A stretch of 64,000 nt of DNA. Origin: Hallerella sp963652365 (GTDB lineage: Bacteria > Fibrobacterota > Fibrobacteria > Fibrobacterales > Fibrobacteraceae). Of this stretch, positions 8,171 through 17,460 are shown one piece after another. The position numbers and the translations under genes are program-made. Numbering within the stretch: position 1 is the first letter of the stretch; each line of letters opens with the position of its first letter. The notes beneath the pieces were generated by a model that worked only from the letters and a program-made list of their open reading frames with translations, had not been told where the DNA came from and ran no database searches. Where the stretch lies: the NCBI GenBank assembly GCA_963652365.1, contig CAVJTH010000002.1, positions 1 to 64,000 of the forward strand, in the 5' to 3' direction.

Positions 8171-9528
8171 TGGAAATTATCGATTCGAAAACGTGGATTG
8201 AATGGCTCCTGACCATCGGAAAGTTCGCTTTCGCGTTCATCCCGGTGCTGTTCATTCTGCTGCTCATTCCGCTAGAACGCCGCGGTGCGGGCTTCATCCA
8301 GGATAGACAGGGGCCCAACCGTTCCTATGTCAAGATTCCGTTCTTTGGAAAGATCCGTCTCTTCGGGTGGGTGCAGAACGCCTGCGACGGTCTGAAGCTC
8401 TTCTTCAAGGAAATGTACTTTCCGGCGGGAGTGAACAAGATCCTGTTCGCGCTCGCTCCGGCGATCCCGTTTGGGCTCACGCTCCTGACTCCCTGCGTCC
8501 TTCCGTATTTCGCCTCCCTGAACTTTTCGTTCGGCGATACGGTCGTGCACATTCCCGGGGCGAACGTCGATACGGATATCGGAATCCTCCTCATGTTCGG
8601 ACTTTCGTCGCTTTCGGTTTTCGGAACGGTGCTTTCCGGCTGGGCCGCCAAGTCCAAGTTCTCCTTCCTCGGGGCGCTCCGCGCGACGGCGACGAGCATC
8701 AGCTACGAAGTCTGCCTGGGCCTTTCGATGATGGGAATCGTTCTTCTTGCGGGAACGTTCAACGTGGAAGGAATCGTCTCCTGGCAGGAAACCCACGTCT
8801 GGGGATTTGTCGCCCAGCCCGTCGCGTTCTTCTGCTTCTTGCTCGCCGCGATCGCGGAAACGGGCCGTCCGCCTTTTGACGTTTCGGAAGGCGATCCGGA
8901 ACTTGTCGCCGGATACCATACGGAATACGGCGCAATGCAGTTCGGCATGTTCTACATGGGCGAATACGGTCACGTGGCCATCAACAGCATGCTGGTTTCG
9001 TTCCTCTTCTTTGGCGGCTACGCGATTCCGTTCATGACGACTGCCGAAACGCAGGCGCACCTGAACGTCGTGTTGGCGGCGCTTTTCGGCATCTGCGCGT
9101 TCCTCGCCCTCGCCTTCTTGCACATGGTTTACCGCTATCTGCGCGCCTACAATGCGGGCAAGGCTTCGAACAAGGATGTCATCAATCGGGAATATCTTCT
9201 CTACAAGACTATCGCCTGGGTGGCCGTTCCCGTGTTCATCGCCCTGGCCGTTGTCTGCGGGCTCTTCGTTCATCCCGAAGCCTCCATGGTGGCTGGCGTT
9301 CCGGTCTATGGGCTGGGAATCGCCCTGGGAACCGCCGCGGTGCAGTTCCTTGTCCTGATGGTCAAGACGGTGTTCTTCTGCTGGGTCTGGATCTGGGTCC
9401 GCTGGACGCTTCCGCGCTTCCGCTATGACCAGATCATGCATCTCGGCTGGAAGGTCCTGCTGAATATCGCGCTGCTGAACTTGGTCGTGACCGCGGTCAT
9501 CGCCAAACTAGTCCTGGGAGGCAACTAA
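8167..9528 (+). CDS. nuoH: NADH-quinone oxidoreductase subunit H
   Basis: NuoH (453 aa) is the membrane subunit that links the quinone site to the proton-pumping arm. The conserved loops are PLERRGAGFIQDRQGPNRS near the N-terminus and AETGRPPFDVSEGDPELVAG..HTEYGAM in the middle (canonical AETNRAPFD..EGESELVAG..TEY). At least eight hydrophobic segments are visible. The protein is ~100 residues longer than typical NuoH, mostly through an extended periplasmic-type loop around residues 115-140 and extra hydrophobic sequence near the C-terminus. It overlaps nuoG by 4 bp and shares a base with the nuoI start. Confidence 0.94.
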   Translation: MMEIIDSKTWIEWLLTIGKFAFAFIPVLFILLLIPLERRGAGFIQDRQGPNRSYVKIPFFGKIRLFGWVQNACDGLKLFFKEMYFPAGVNKILFALAPAIPFGLTLLTPCVLPYFASLNFSFGDTVVHIPGANVDTDIGILLMFGLSSLSVFGTVLSGWAAKSKFSFLGALRATATSISYEVCLGLSMMGIVLLAGTFNVEGIVSWQETHVWGFVAQPVAFFCFLLAAIAETGRPPFDVSEGDPELVAGYHTEYGAMQFGMFYMGEYGHVAINSMLVSFLFFGGYAIPFMTTAETQAHLNVVLAALFGICAFLALAFLHMVYRYLRAYNAGKASNKDVINREYLLYKTIAWVAVPVFIALAVVCGLFVHPEASMVAGVPVYGLGIALGTAAVQFLVLMVKTVFFCWVWIWVRWTLPRFRYDQIMHLGWKVLLNIALLNLVVTAVIAKLVLGGN

Positions 9529-10097
9529 TGGTTCGGGTCGTTAAGCACAAGCCGATGAACTGGCTGGAGCGCCTTTACATCTTTGAAGCGTTTCGCGGCC
9601 TTTACACGACGATCAAACACTTTCTGCGGGGTTTTTTCCGCTACGAGACGCTGCCCACGACGGGATATCCGGAAGTGAAGCCCTATATTCCGCGGGACTA
9701 TCGCGCTGCGCATCGGATGATGCTTCGTCCGGACGGAACGCCTCGCTGCGTCGCGTGCTTCATGTGTGCTTCGGCGTGCCCGGCGCACTGCATTTTCATC
9801 GAAGCGGGTCAGTCTCCGGATGGACGCATCGAAAAACGCGCGACACGGTTCGATATCGACCATTCCGTCTGCATCTTTTGCGGACTTTGCGTGGAAGCCT
9901 GTCCGGTCGATGCGCTTCGGATGGACACTTGCGAAACGAGCTTTGTGCGCCGCCGTCGCGAAGACTTCGTCGTTTCCCTGTACGATCTGACGAACTGGGA
10001 TCCGAAGGATTATCCAGACGATGCGCAAAGCCAGGTCGCTCCGGGCGGCAGCAAAAACAAGCAGGCTCTTGAAGTCTGGGGAGATGTGAAATGCTAG
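9528..10097 (+). CDS. nuoI: NADH-quinone oxidoreductase subunit I
   Basis: NuoI (189 aa) is the 2x[4Fe-4S] ferredoxin-like subunit (N6a/N6b) that passes electrons to N2 in NuoB. Two complete CxxCxxCxxxCP motifs are seen: CVACFMCASACP and CIFCGLCVEACP. The sequence between them and the N-terminal amphipathic region (LYIFEAFRGLYTTIKHFLRGFF) are typical. The start overlaps the nuoH stop (TAATG) and the gene overlaps nuoJ by 7 bp. Confidence 0.95.
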   Translation: MVRVVKHKPMNWLERLYIFEAFRGLYTTIKHFLRGFFRYETLPTTGYPEVKPYIPRDYRAAHRMMLRPDGTPRCVACFMCASACPAHCIFIEAGQSPDGRIEKRATRFDIDHSVCIFCGLCVEACPVDALRMDTCETSFVRRRREDFVVSLYDLTNWDPKDYPDDAQSQVAPGGSKNKQALEVWGDVKC

Positions 10098-10636
10098 CTC
10101 TGATCCTTTTCGTCATCCTGTCGATCATCGCCGTGGGATGCTCCGTTTGCATTTTCCTGACGAAACACCCGCTCTATGCGGCGATAGCCCTAGTGACGAC
10201 GATGCTCTCGCTTGCGGGAATTTACGGGCTTCTCGGAAGTCCCTTTGTCGGGGCCGTCCAGGTGATGGTCTATGCCGGTGCCGTGATGACGCTTCTCATG
10301 TTCATCATCATGGTGCTGAACGGTGCGCGCGATAGCCGGACGAAACGCTTCGACAAGGTTTCCGCGTTCGTTCTGGTTTCCGCCTTGCTTCTTGCGGGCG
10401 TCGTTGCGACCGCGCTCGGAAAATCCGCACTGGATTTCGATCCGCAGGCGGCAAGAGGTTCCGTCGCGCTGACGGCGGGAACGCTCTTTGACATGGCTCC
10501 TGGCGGAAACGGCTACTATCTGCTGGTCCTTGCCGTGGGACTTGTTCTGCTTTCGGCGATGGCTACGGCGGTCATTCTCGCCCGCAAACGGATTGCTTCG
10601 GATTCGGAATCCGAATCGTCCGAGGAGGTTCACTAA
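10091..10636 (+). CDS. nuoJ: NADH-quinone oxidoreductase subunit J
   Basis: NuoJ (181 aa) is a five-helix membrane subunit of complex I. The conserved helix that becomes a pi-bulge in structures is recognisable in GAVQVMVYAGAVMTLLMFIIMVLN. The C-terminal tail is acidic and Ser-rich. The start lies inside nuoI and the stop shares a base with the nuoK ATG. Confidence 0.93.
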   Translation: MLALILFVILSIIAVGCSVCIFLTKHPLYAAIALVTTMLSLAGIYGLLGSPFVGAVQVMVYAGAVMTLLMFIIMVLNGARDSRTKRFDKVSAFVLVSALLLAGVVATALGKSALDFDPQAARGSVALTAGTLFDMAPGGNGYYLLVLAVGLVLLSAMATAVILARKRIASDSESESSEEVH

Positions 10637-10944
10637 TGCAAGCGATTTATGTCCAGATATTGGCCCTCGTCCTCTTGACGCTTGGAATCGCGACCGCTCT
10701 TTGCCGACGGAATGTCTTTTTCGTCTTGATGGGCGTGGAGCTCGCCCTGAATGCGGTGAACTTGAGCGTCGTCGGATTTTCGAAGACCCTTGCCGCTTCG
10801 TCGAGCGTTGTGGGACAGGTCGTTCCGCTGTTTACGATTGCGATCGCCGCCGCGGAAGCGTGCGTCGGACTTGCCGTCATCATCATGATTTTCAGGAATC
10901 AGGATAGTGCGGACATCGATAACTATTCCAGTATGAGGGGGTGA
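10636..10944 (+). CDS. nuoK: NADH-quinone oxidoreductase subunit K
   Basis: NuoK (102 aa) is an MrpC-like three-helix subunit. Both membrane glutamates used in proton transfer are present, one in GVELALNAVNLS and one in AAAEACVGLAVII. Length matches the family (about 100 aa). It is coupled to nuoJ (TAATG) and lies 6 bp before nuoL. Confidence 0.95.
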   Translation: MQAIYVQILALVLLTLGIATALCRRNVFFVLMGVELALNAVNLSVVGFSKTLAASSSVVGQVVPLFTIAIAAAEACVGLAVIIMIFRNQDSADIDNYSSMRG

Positions 10945-10950
10945 CCGAAA

Positions 10951-12906
10951 ATGATTCCTCTTTGGCTTATTCCGCTGTTCCCGTTGGTGGGCGTCCTCGT
11001 TCTCGCGCTCGTTTCGCTGGTGTCTTCCGATAGCGAAAAGGGACCCGACGAAGGACTTGTCGGCTTTGTCGGCGTGGTGTTTCCGCTATGCGCCTTTGTC
11101 GCGACGGGGCTTCTTGCCTGGAACATGCCCGAATCCGGCATCCATGAAACGCTCGGCAACTGGATCGATTCACCGCTTCTGTCGGTGGATTTCGGATTCC
11201 TGTTCGACGGGCTCTCGCGCACGATGCTTCTTTTCATCACGGGCATCGCGACTCTCATCATCCTGTATTCGACCGGCTACATGCATGGCGATCGGGGATT
11301 TGCGCGATTCTTCGCCTACATGAACCTGTTCCTGTTCAGCATGATTGTCCTCGTCCTTTCGGATTCCCTGGTCCTGACGTTCCTCGGCTGGGAAGGGGTC
11401 GGGCTGTGCTCGTATCTGCTTATCGGGTTCTGGAACCGCGACCTGAACAACTGCAAGGCGGCGAACAAGGCGTTCCTCGTGAATCGCGTCGGCGATGTGG
11501 GATTTTTGCTCGGAATGATTGCGCTGGTTTCTGTCGGCGGTTCCTCGCTCCTGAACTATACGGATCTTGTCGCGTGGCTTCTGAACCCGGCATTTGGCGA
11601 GACGCTCGTCGAAGGGCTTCCGCTTTTGACTCTCGCGGGAATTCTCTTCTTCTGGGCTTGCACGGCGAAGAGCGCCCAGATTCCGCTTTTGACCTGGCTT
11701 CCCGACGCGATGGCCGGTCCGACGCCTGTTTCCGCGCTGATCCATGCGGCGACGATGGTGACCGCCGGCGTCTATCTGGTGGCTAGGCTCTCTCCGCTGT
11801 ATGTCTTGCTGCCCGGGGTGCTCGCGATGATTGCCGTGGTCGGCATGGCGACGGCGTTCTGGGCTGCGGTTGCCGGGCTTTTCCAGAACGATATCAAGAA
11901 GGTTCTTGCCTATTCGACGATTTCCCAGCTGGGCTACATGTTCATGGCTGCGGGCGTCGCAGCATTCGATGTCTCCATTTTCCACGTCTTTACCCATGCC
12001 TTCTTCAAGGCTTCGCTCTTTCTGGGTGCCGGCGCGATCATCCATGCGCTTGCCGGTGAACAGGATCTGCGCAAGATGGGCGGGCTTCTGAAAAAGACGC
12101 CGGTTACGGCTATCGTGATGCTTTTCGCCTATCTGGCGATTATCGGTTTCCCCGGATTCTCGGGATTTTTCTCGAAGGACCTGATTCTCGAACGTCTGTT
12201 CGGATTCTCTCCGGTGGCGGGAAAGGTCTTCTATGCGGTTGGGCTCTTGACGGCGATCATCACGGCTGTCTATATGACGCGTCTGATGGTTCTCGCCTTC
12301 CTCGGCAAGTATCGGGGAAACCTTCCGGAAGACAGGATTCACGAAGCTCCGTTCTGCATGACGTTCCCGATGGTCGTCCTGGCTCTTGGCTCCGCCTTTG
12401 CGGGATATTTCTGGAACTCCTTGGCAAACGGGGCGAACTGGTTTGAACGCTGGCTCTCTCCGGTCGTCGGGCTTGCACAGAAGCTCGCCCATATCGGGCA
12501 TCCGGAATCTGCCGAACCCTCGGTTCTCGTCTTCGCTGCGCTCGGTACGGCTGCGGCCCTGATCGGAGCCTTTATTGGTTACAGGCTCTTTGCCCACAGG
12601 CGAATTCCCGCGGTAAAGAAAAACGAAACGGCGGCTCCGGTCGGCGGAAAGACGGCCTGGACTTTTGCCCTGGACTATGTCCATGCGTGGTTCGTCGCCG
12701 CGTTTGAAGGCCTTGCCTGGATTTGCGACCGAGTCGTCGATAAGCTGGTTCTTGTCATCCAATGGACAGTCGGTTCGCTGGTCGTGATCCTTGGCGACGG
12801 CGTTCGGGCGCTTCAGGTGCGCAAGATCCGCTTGCAAGTCGGCCTGGGCATTGCCGGCATGAGTGTTATTGCCATTGTCGCCTATCTTTGCGGAGGACTT
12901 TTCTAA
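10951..12906 (+). CDS. nuoL: NADH-quinone oxidoreductase subunit L (antiporter-like)
   Basis: NuoL (651 aa) is the distal antiporter-like proton-pumping subunit. Diagnostic sequences are the Glu-containing helix GWEGVGLCSYLLIGFW, the Lys/His helices around TWLPDAMAGPTPVSALIHAATMV (broken helix TM7) and QNDIKKVLAYSTISQLGYM. The C-terminus carries the long lateral helix and a final membrane anchor (QVGLGIAGMSVIAIVAYL). Its stop overlaps the nuoM start. Confidence 0.95.
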   Translation: MIPLWLIPLFPLVGVLVLALVSLVSSDSEKGPDEGLVGFVGVVFPLCAFVATGLLAWNMPESGIHETLGNWIDSPLLSVDFGFLFDGLSRTMLLFITGIATLIILYSTGYMHGDRGFARFFAYMNLFLFSMIVLVLSDSLVLTFLGWEGVGLCSYLLIGFWNRDLNNCKAANKAFLVNRVGDVGFLLGMIALVSVGGSSLLNYTDLVAWLLNPAFGETLVEGLPLLTLAGILFFWACTAKSAQIPLLTWLPDAMAGPTPVSALIHAATMVTAGVYLVARLSPLYVLLPGVLAMIAVVGMATAFWAAVAGLFQNDIKKVLAYSTISQLGYMFMAAGVAAFDVSIFHVFTHAFFKASLFLGAGAIIHALAGEQDLRKMGGLLKKTPVTAIVMLFAYLAIIGFPGFSGFFSKDLILERLFGFSPVAGKVFYAVGLLTAIITAVYMTRLMVLAFLGKYRGNLPEDRIHEAPFCMTFPMVVLALGSAFAGYFWNSLANGANWFERWLSPVVGLAQKLAHIGHPESAEPSVLVFAALGTAAALIGAFIGYRLFAHRRIPAVKKNETAAPVGGKTAWTFALDYVHAWFVAAFEGLAWICDRVVDKLVLVIQWTVGSLVVILGDGVRALQVRKIRLQVGLGIAGMSVIAIVAYLCGGLF

Positions 12907-14510
12907 TGCTGTCTTTAATGGTCTTTGCTCCGTTTCTCGCCGCGCTCCTGATGTTTGCCGCTTCGGGAAAGGACTCCCGCTCGGCATCGCGGCTCGCGGT
13001 GATTCTCTCCTCGATGCTGTTCCTGTCCAGTCTTTCGCTGCTTGTCGCAGGGACCTTCGCGACTTCCCCGATAGGCTGGTTCCAGATTCCCGGAATCGAC
13101 GTGACGGTGACCTTTGCCTTTGCGACAAACGGCTTTGCCGCCTGGATGGTGTTTCTCGCGAACATCATCACGCTTGCGGCCTTGATCGCTTTTCGCAAGA
13201 CGGATGGCGACTACCGGAATTTTGCCATCGGGATGTTTGCCCAGCTCGGCGCACTGAACGGAACGTTTCTTGCCGCCGATGCGGTGCTCTTCTTCTTCTT
13301 CTTTGAAGCGCTTGTCTTCCCGGCGGCCATGCTGATCGGGGCTTATGGCGGGTCGGGCAGACGTTCCGCCGCTCTGCACTTTGCGCTTTATACCTTGATC
13401 GGTTCCGCACCGATGGCCGTTGCCCTGTGGTATCTGGCTTGCGCAGCCGGTTCGTCTGATTTCGATTCGGTTGCCCAGATGGCGCAGGCCCTGCCCGAAT
13501 CGACGCAGACCGTTCTCTTCTGGTGCTTTGTCCTTGCCTTCTGGGTGAAGACTCCGCTCTTTCCGTTGCACGGCTGGCAGGCGGAAACGTATGCCGAGGC
13601 TCCGGCCGGGCTGAGCGCGGTCTTGACCGGCTCCATGTCCAAGGCGGGCGTCTATGGGTTCTTTTTCTGGGTCCTTCCCGTTTTCCCGTCGATTGCTTCC
13701 GACAATGCGAAGCTCTTGATGGGGATAGGACTTTTTACCGCGGTCTATGGGGCGCTGATGGCGATGCGCGCGAAGGACATCAAGAAGCTTTTGGCGTTTA
13801 GCTCGATGGGTCACCTGGGACTTGCCGTGGCGGGAATCTTTGCGCTTTCCGCGGATACCCTTCCCGCTGTCCTGGTTTTGCTTGTCGGACACGGACTCTC
13901 GGCCTCGGCGCTGTTTATCCTTTCCGGTTCTGCGGAGCGCTTTGCCGGGAGCCGCCTGCTTGACAAGATGGGCGGCTACGCTCGGCGCTATCCGGTTTTC
14001 GCCTTCTTCTTTGGAACGGCGAGCGTCCTTGCCATCGCGATTCCCGGAACGGCAGGCTTTGTCGGGGAATTCCTGGTCCTTTGCGGGCTTTGGAGCGTGA
14101 GCAAGGTGGCGGCGATCGTGACGGCCGTTGTCATCATTCTTTCGGCTGTCTATATGCTTCGCCTGATCCAGCAGGTTCTTTTTGGCGAAGGCTCGGAACC
14201 TTCCGAAGACGCGAAGGCTTTCCGTTTCCCGATTGCCGAGGCGGTCGCGGTCGCTCCGCTTTTGCTGCTTCTTCTGGTATTCGGGATTCATCCCGCACCG
14301 ATCATGCGCACGCTCGACGTCTCGATCGACGAAGCGCAGAGAGCGGCGGAACTCGAAGCTGCGATTGCCGCGGCTTCTCGAATGGAACTGGCCGAAGACC
14401 CCGAAGCCGCTTTGGATTCCATTTTGGATTCGATTGAGGAACAGGAAAAAATCATGCTGGATTCCGCTGACCTGGATGTAAAGCAAGTGGAGGCTCAAGA
14501 TGTCCGCTAG
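12906..14510 (+). CDS. nuoM: NADH-quinone oxidoreductase subunit M (antiporter-like)
   Basis: NuoM (534 aa) is the second antiporter-like proton-pumping subunit. Motifs include FFEALVFPAAMLIGAYGG (the key Glu) and KTPLFPLHGWQAETYAEAPA..SMSKAGVYG. The ATG at 12906 shares a base with the nuoL stop; longer upstream in-frame reading overlaps nuoL. Unusual: after the last membrane helix there is a soluble acidic tail of ~65 residues (SIDEAQRAAELEAAIAAAS... to the end), which standard NuoM lacks. It overlaps nuoN by 11 bp. Confidence 0.94.
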   Translation: MLSLMVFAPFLAALLMFAASGKDSRSASRLAVILSSMLFLSSLSLLVAGTFATSPIGWFQIPGIDVTVTFAFATNGFAAWMVFLANIITLAALIAFRKTDGDYRNFAIGMFAQLGALNGTFLAADAVLFFFFFEALVFPAAMLIGAYGGSGRRSAALHFALYTLIGSAPMAVALWYLACAAGSSDFDSVAQMAQALPESTQTVLFWCFVLAFWVKTPLFPLHGWQAETYAEAPAGLSAVLTGSMSKAGVYGFFFWVLPVFPSIASDNAKLLMGIGLFTAVYGALMAMRAKDIKKLLAFSSMGHLGLAVAGIFALSADTLPAVLVLLVGHGLSASALFILSGSAERFAGSRLLDKMGGYARRYPVFAFFFGTASVLAIAIPGTAGFVGEFLVLCGLWSVSKVAAIVTAVVIILSAVYMLRLIQQVLFGEGSEPSEDAKAFRFPIAEAVAVAPLLLLLLVFGIHPAPIMRTLDVSIDEAQRAAELEAAIAAASRMELAEDPEAALDSILDSIEEQEKIMLDSADLDVKQVEAQDVR

Positions 14511-15900
14511 TCTTTTGAATCTTTTACCGATTGCGCTCCTTGCGCTTGGGGCCATGGTGAGCATTGCCGTGGAACCGTTTGTCGCGGACAGGAACAAGCA
14601 GAAAGTCCTGCCGTGGGTGGCGAGCGCGTTTCTGCTGCTTGCCGCCGGCTCCTTTCGGCTTGTCGTTCCGGGAGAATCGCTGTTTGGACTCTTGACGATG
14701 GATTCCATGCGGGTGATTCTCGGTCTTGTCGTGATTCTTTGCGCGTTTCTTGGCGTCGGAAGCTTGCAGGTGACGCTTGCGCGTGAAAAGTTTCCGGCAG
14801 GGGAACCGTATGGACTGACGCTGCTTGCGTCCGCAGGCGTGATGATGATGATCCAGGCGACGGATTTTCTTTCGCTTTTTATCGGAATGGAACTCGCCGC
14901 GTATCCGGTCTATGGACTTGTCGGCTTGCGTCGCAAGGACCGAATGGCCAACGAGGCGACGTTCAAGTACTTTGTGACGGGAGCCGTCTTCAGCGTCATC
15001 TTCCTCTACGGCATGGCCTTGGTCTATGGCGCGACCGGAACGACGCATTTCGGCGGAAGCGTGATTTCCGGTCGAGAAAGCCTGTATGCGGTGGGTGTGT
15101 TCCTCGCGGTCTTTGCTCTCCTGTTCAAGGCTGGCGCCGCGCCTGTCCATTTTTGGGTGGCGGATGTCTATACCGGCGCTTCGGTCGCTGTCACGGGCTT
15201 TATGGCAGCGGTCATCAAGGTGGGCGCCTTGTCCGCACTGGGTGCGCTGTGGATGCGCTCTGGAACGGAAAGGCTTGCGCCGGTGATTATTGCCGTTGCG
15301 GTTCTTTCGATGGTTGTCGGCGCTCTTTCCGGACTGGTCCAAAAGTCGATTCGTCGAATCTTTGCGTTTTCCGCTGTGATGAATGCGGGGTTTATCGTGC
15401 TGGGCCTGCTCTTCAGGGACTTGAGCGTCATGTTCTATTTCCTGGTGACCTACGCCTTGGGTTCGGCCGGTGCGCTTGCCGCCATCTCCGCGTTTAGCGG
15501 AAAGGGTGACAGGCATGAAACGCTCGAAGACATTCGCGGTCGCGGTCGAAGATTCCCCCTGGAAGGGTTGGCCGCCGTGATTTGCCTGGCAAGCCTCGCG
15601 GGACTTCCGCCTCTTTCCGGATTCCTTGCCAAGTTTGTCCTCTTCACGGGCGTTGTCAAGACGGGAGCTGTCGCGCTGGCCGCTTTTGGCTTTGTGCTTT
15701 CGATTGTCGCGATGTATTACTACCTGCGGATTGCCATTGCGATCTTTGCTCCGGCAAGGAACGAGCCTTCCTGCCCGAAATGTTCCTGCGCACTGGCTGC
15801 GTCCGACCGGATCTTGCTTCGAATCGGCGTGGTTCTCGCCGCGCTTTGCCTTGCGGGGCTTTCGTTCTTGCCGATGCTCTTTCCGGTAGGCAATTTCTAG
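14500..15900 (+). CDS. nuoN: NADH-quinone oxidoreductase subunit N (antiporter-like)
   Basis: NuoN (466 aa) is the third antiporter-like subunit. The Glu helix FIGMELAAYPVYGLVGLRR and the region KAGAAPVHFWVADVYTGASV are clear family hallmarks. A Cys cluster (CPKCSC) sits in a loop near the C-terminus, which is not usual for NuoN. It is the last gene of the operon and is followed by a strong terminator. Confidence 0.95.
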   Translation: MSASLLNLLPIALLALGAMVSIAVEPFVADRNKQKVLPWVASAFLLLAAGSFRLVVPGESLFGLLTMDSMRVILGLVVILCAFLGVGSLQVTLAREKFPAGEPYGLTLLASAGVMMMIQATDFLSLFIGMELAAYPVYGLVGLRRKDRMANEATFKYFVTGAVFSVIFLYGMALVYGATGTTHFGGSVISGRESLYAVGVFLAVFALLFKAGAAPVHFWVADVYTGASVAVTGFMAAVIKVGALSALGALWMRSGTERLAPVIIAVAVLSMVVGALSGLVQKSIRRIFAFSAVMNAGFIVLGLLFRDLSVMFYFLVTYALGSAGALAAISAFSGKGDRHETLEDIRGRGRRFPLEGLAAVICLASLAGLPPLSGFLAKFVLFTGVVKTGAVALAAFGFVLSIVAMYYYLRIAIAIFAPARNEPSCPKCSCALAASDRILLRIGVVLAALCLAGLSFLPMLFPVGNF

Positions 15901-15916
15901 AGACTGAAAAACGACG

Positions 15917-15949
15917 AAGACGGACTGGAACTCGGTCCGTCTTTTTTTT
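15917..15949 (+). terminator. Terminator of the nuo operon
   Basis: AAGACGGAC (15917-15925) pairs with GTCCGTCTT (15935-15943) around a 9-nt loop and runs into a T8 tract. It starts 17 bp after the nuoN stop. Confidence 0.9.
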
Positions 15950-15952
15950 GGC

Positions 15953-15960
15953 TATATTTG
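15953..15960 (+). promoter_or_regulatory. TAnnTTTG promoter element of ispF
   Basis: TATATTTG, an exact match to the TAnnTTTG -7 element of Bacteroidota promoters, ends 28 nt before the ispF ATG and lies directly behind the nuo terminator. Confidence 0.5.
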
Positions 15961-15988
15961 CAAGGAAATCAAGTCGAGGCAGGTTTTT

Positions 15989-16480
15989 ATGGAAAAGGTC
16001 TTTCGCACAGGGATAGGTTTTGATGTCCATCGGTTGGTAGAAGGTCGCAAGTGCATCATTGGCGGAGTCGATATTCCCCACGAAAAGGGACTTCTAGGGC
16101 ACAGCGACGCCGACGTGCTGCTCCATGCGATTTCGGATGCGCTGCTCGGCGCGGCGGGTCTTGGCGACATCGGCACGTACTTTCCCGATACCGATCCCGC
16201 GTTCCTTGGCGCGGACAGCCTGGTGCTGCTAGCTCGTGTCCGCGAAGAAGTGGAAAAGGCCGGCTGCAAGATCGAAAGCCTTGACAGCGTGGTTATCTGC
16301 GAACGCCCGAAAGTCAATCCGCATCGGGAACAGATGAAGACGAACATTGCCCGCGTGCTGCAGATTTCGGTCGAGAATGTCGGCGTCAAGGCGAGCACCA
16401 GCGAAAAGCTCGGGTTTACGGGTCGCGGAGAAGGTATCGCCGCGGAAGCCGTCGCCACGGTCAGCAAGATTTGCCGGTAA
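15989..16480 (+). CDS. ispF: 2-C-methyl-D-erythritol 2,4-cyclodiphosphate synthase
   Basis: IspF (163 aa) converts CDP-ME 2-phosphate to the cyclic diphosphate in the MEP pathway of isoprenoid synthesis. All family motifs are present: GIGFDVHRL (metal-binding Asp and His), GHSDADVLLHAISDALLGAAGLGDIG, FPDTDPAF, and the C-terminal KASTSEKLGFTGRGEGIAA. Length is standard for the trimeric enzyme. It is monocistronic, with its own promoter element, and convergent with the next gene. Confidence 0.97.
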   Translation: MEKVFRTGIGFDVHRLVEGRKCIIGGVDIPHEKGLLGHSDADVLLHAISDALLGAAGLGDIGTYFPDTDPAFLGADSLVLLARVREEVEKAGCKIESLDSVVICERPKVNPHREQMKTNIARVLQISVENVGVKASTSEKLGFTGRGEGIAAEAVATVSKICR

Positions 16481-16491
16481 GGCCCTTGGTC

Positions 16492-17238
16492 TTAAAAATT
16501 GTCGTCGCGGTCAAACATGTGCGTGACGAACTGGACGACAAGTTCTCTGTATGTCTCTTCGCCGAACATCGGCTTTTGCATCAGGTCGATCGCTTCCTTT
16601 GAAAGATTGCCGGTTTTCGCGAGTTCGGCGCCTCCGGCCGCGTAGCGCTTTCGGAGCATGTTCAGCCGGCGTTCGCCTCCGCGGTGGTGCAAGGCTCGCA
16701 TTTGCGGACAGACGATCAGGTCGTAGCCGCCTTTTCCCAGGATGATGTCGAATTGTTTTACGATCGGTTCATAGACCACGTCGATATCGCACCAGGCGCA
16801 GCTTGACAGCAAGATGATTTTTTGCCCGGGCTTCTGGTTCTGAAGACCGTGCATCGGCTTGTTCATGCAGTCGGGGTCATCCAGTTTTTGTCCCATGTAG
16901 GGGTGGACCATTCCCACGATTCGATCCATCAGGACCTTCATCTGGCCTGGAACGCTGAACAGAAACAGGGGAAAGCTCCAGATGACAACGTCGGACGTTT
17001 CCAGTTTCTTTCGCACGGCAGGAACGTCATCGTCCTTGATAAAGCAGCTGCCGTCCGGACGTCCCCAGCAGGTAAGGCATCCGCGGCAAGGCTTGACATG
17101 GAGCCTGTCGATAAAGACGTATTCCGCTTCGTAATCGCCCGATTCGAGCATCCCATCGACAAACGCCTTTGTCGGGACAAGCGTTCCGCTTCTCTCGTTC
17201 TTGGGGCTTGCGACCATGATAAGAATTTTTTTTGCCAT
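16492..17238 (-). CDS. NAD(P)H-dependent FMN reductase-like iron-sulfur flavoprotein
   Basis: A 248-aa flavodoxin-fold protein of the NADPH-dependent FMN reductase family. The N-terminus gives the FMN phosphate loop (ILIMVASPKNERSGT). Cys51, Cys54, Cys57 and Cys65 form the compact CxxCxxC-x7-C pattern known from archaeal/anaerobe iron-sulfur flavoproteins, where it holds a [4Fe-4S] cluster. A second conserved stretch, VIWSFPLFLFSVPGQMKVLMDRI, lines the flavin site. A redox role in anaerobic metabolism (peroxide or quinone reduction) is likely, but the substrate cannot be read from sequence. The C-terminal ~90 residues are less conserved. Confidence 0.8.
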   Translation of the reverse strand: MAKKILIMVASPKNERSGTLVPTKAFVDGMLESGDYEAEYVFIDRLHVKPCRGCLTCWGRPDGSCFIKDDDVPAVRKKLETSDVVIWSFPLFLFSVPGQMKVLMDRIVGMVHPYMGQKLDDPDCMNKPMHGLQNQKPGQKIILLSSCAWCDIDVVYEPIVKQFDIILGKGGYDLIVCPQMRALHHRGGERRLNMLRKRYAAGGAELAKTGNLSKEAIDLMQKPMFGEETYRELVVQFVTHMFDRDDNF

Positions 17239-17460
17239 CGGACGATTCCTGAGTTTTGGGACAAATTAGAAAAAAGGGGAAGGCTTTTGTCTTCGATGAC
17301 GATGCATTTTCGTTTTTACATTTCTTTTACCGATTCCCCCTTTACAAGATTCCAGGATTTTCTATTCTCCGTCCGAACATGGGAGAATCTCCGCCGGCAG
17401 TCTCGAAAGACTGCTTTTCTTTTTCCCGGAACTGTATGTTCCAAGATTCGGAGGTTCATC

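Noticed and set aside
11170..13128. A 652-codon minus-strand open frame opposite nuoL, and similar long frames opposite nuoM, nuoN and trpB
   Set aside because: They mirror the codon structure of real complex I and trpB genes in GC-rich DNA; the translations are Arg/Pro/His-rich without any domain.
16822..17460. Extension of the Rpn-family frame upstream to 16822
   Set aside because: The extra 213 codons run antisense through the flavoprotein gene; ATG 17461 has a strong ribosome-binding site.
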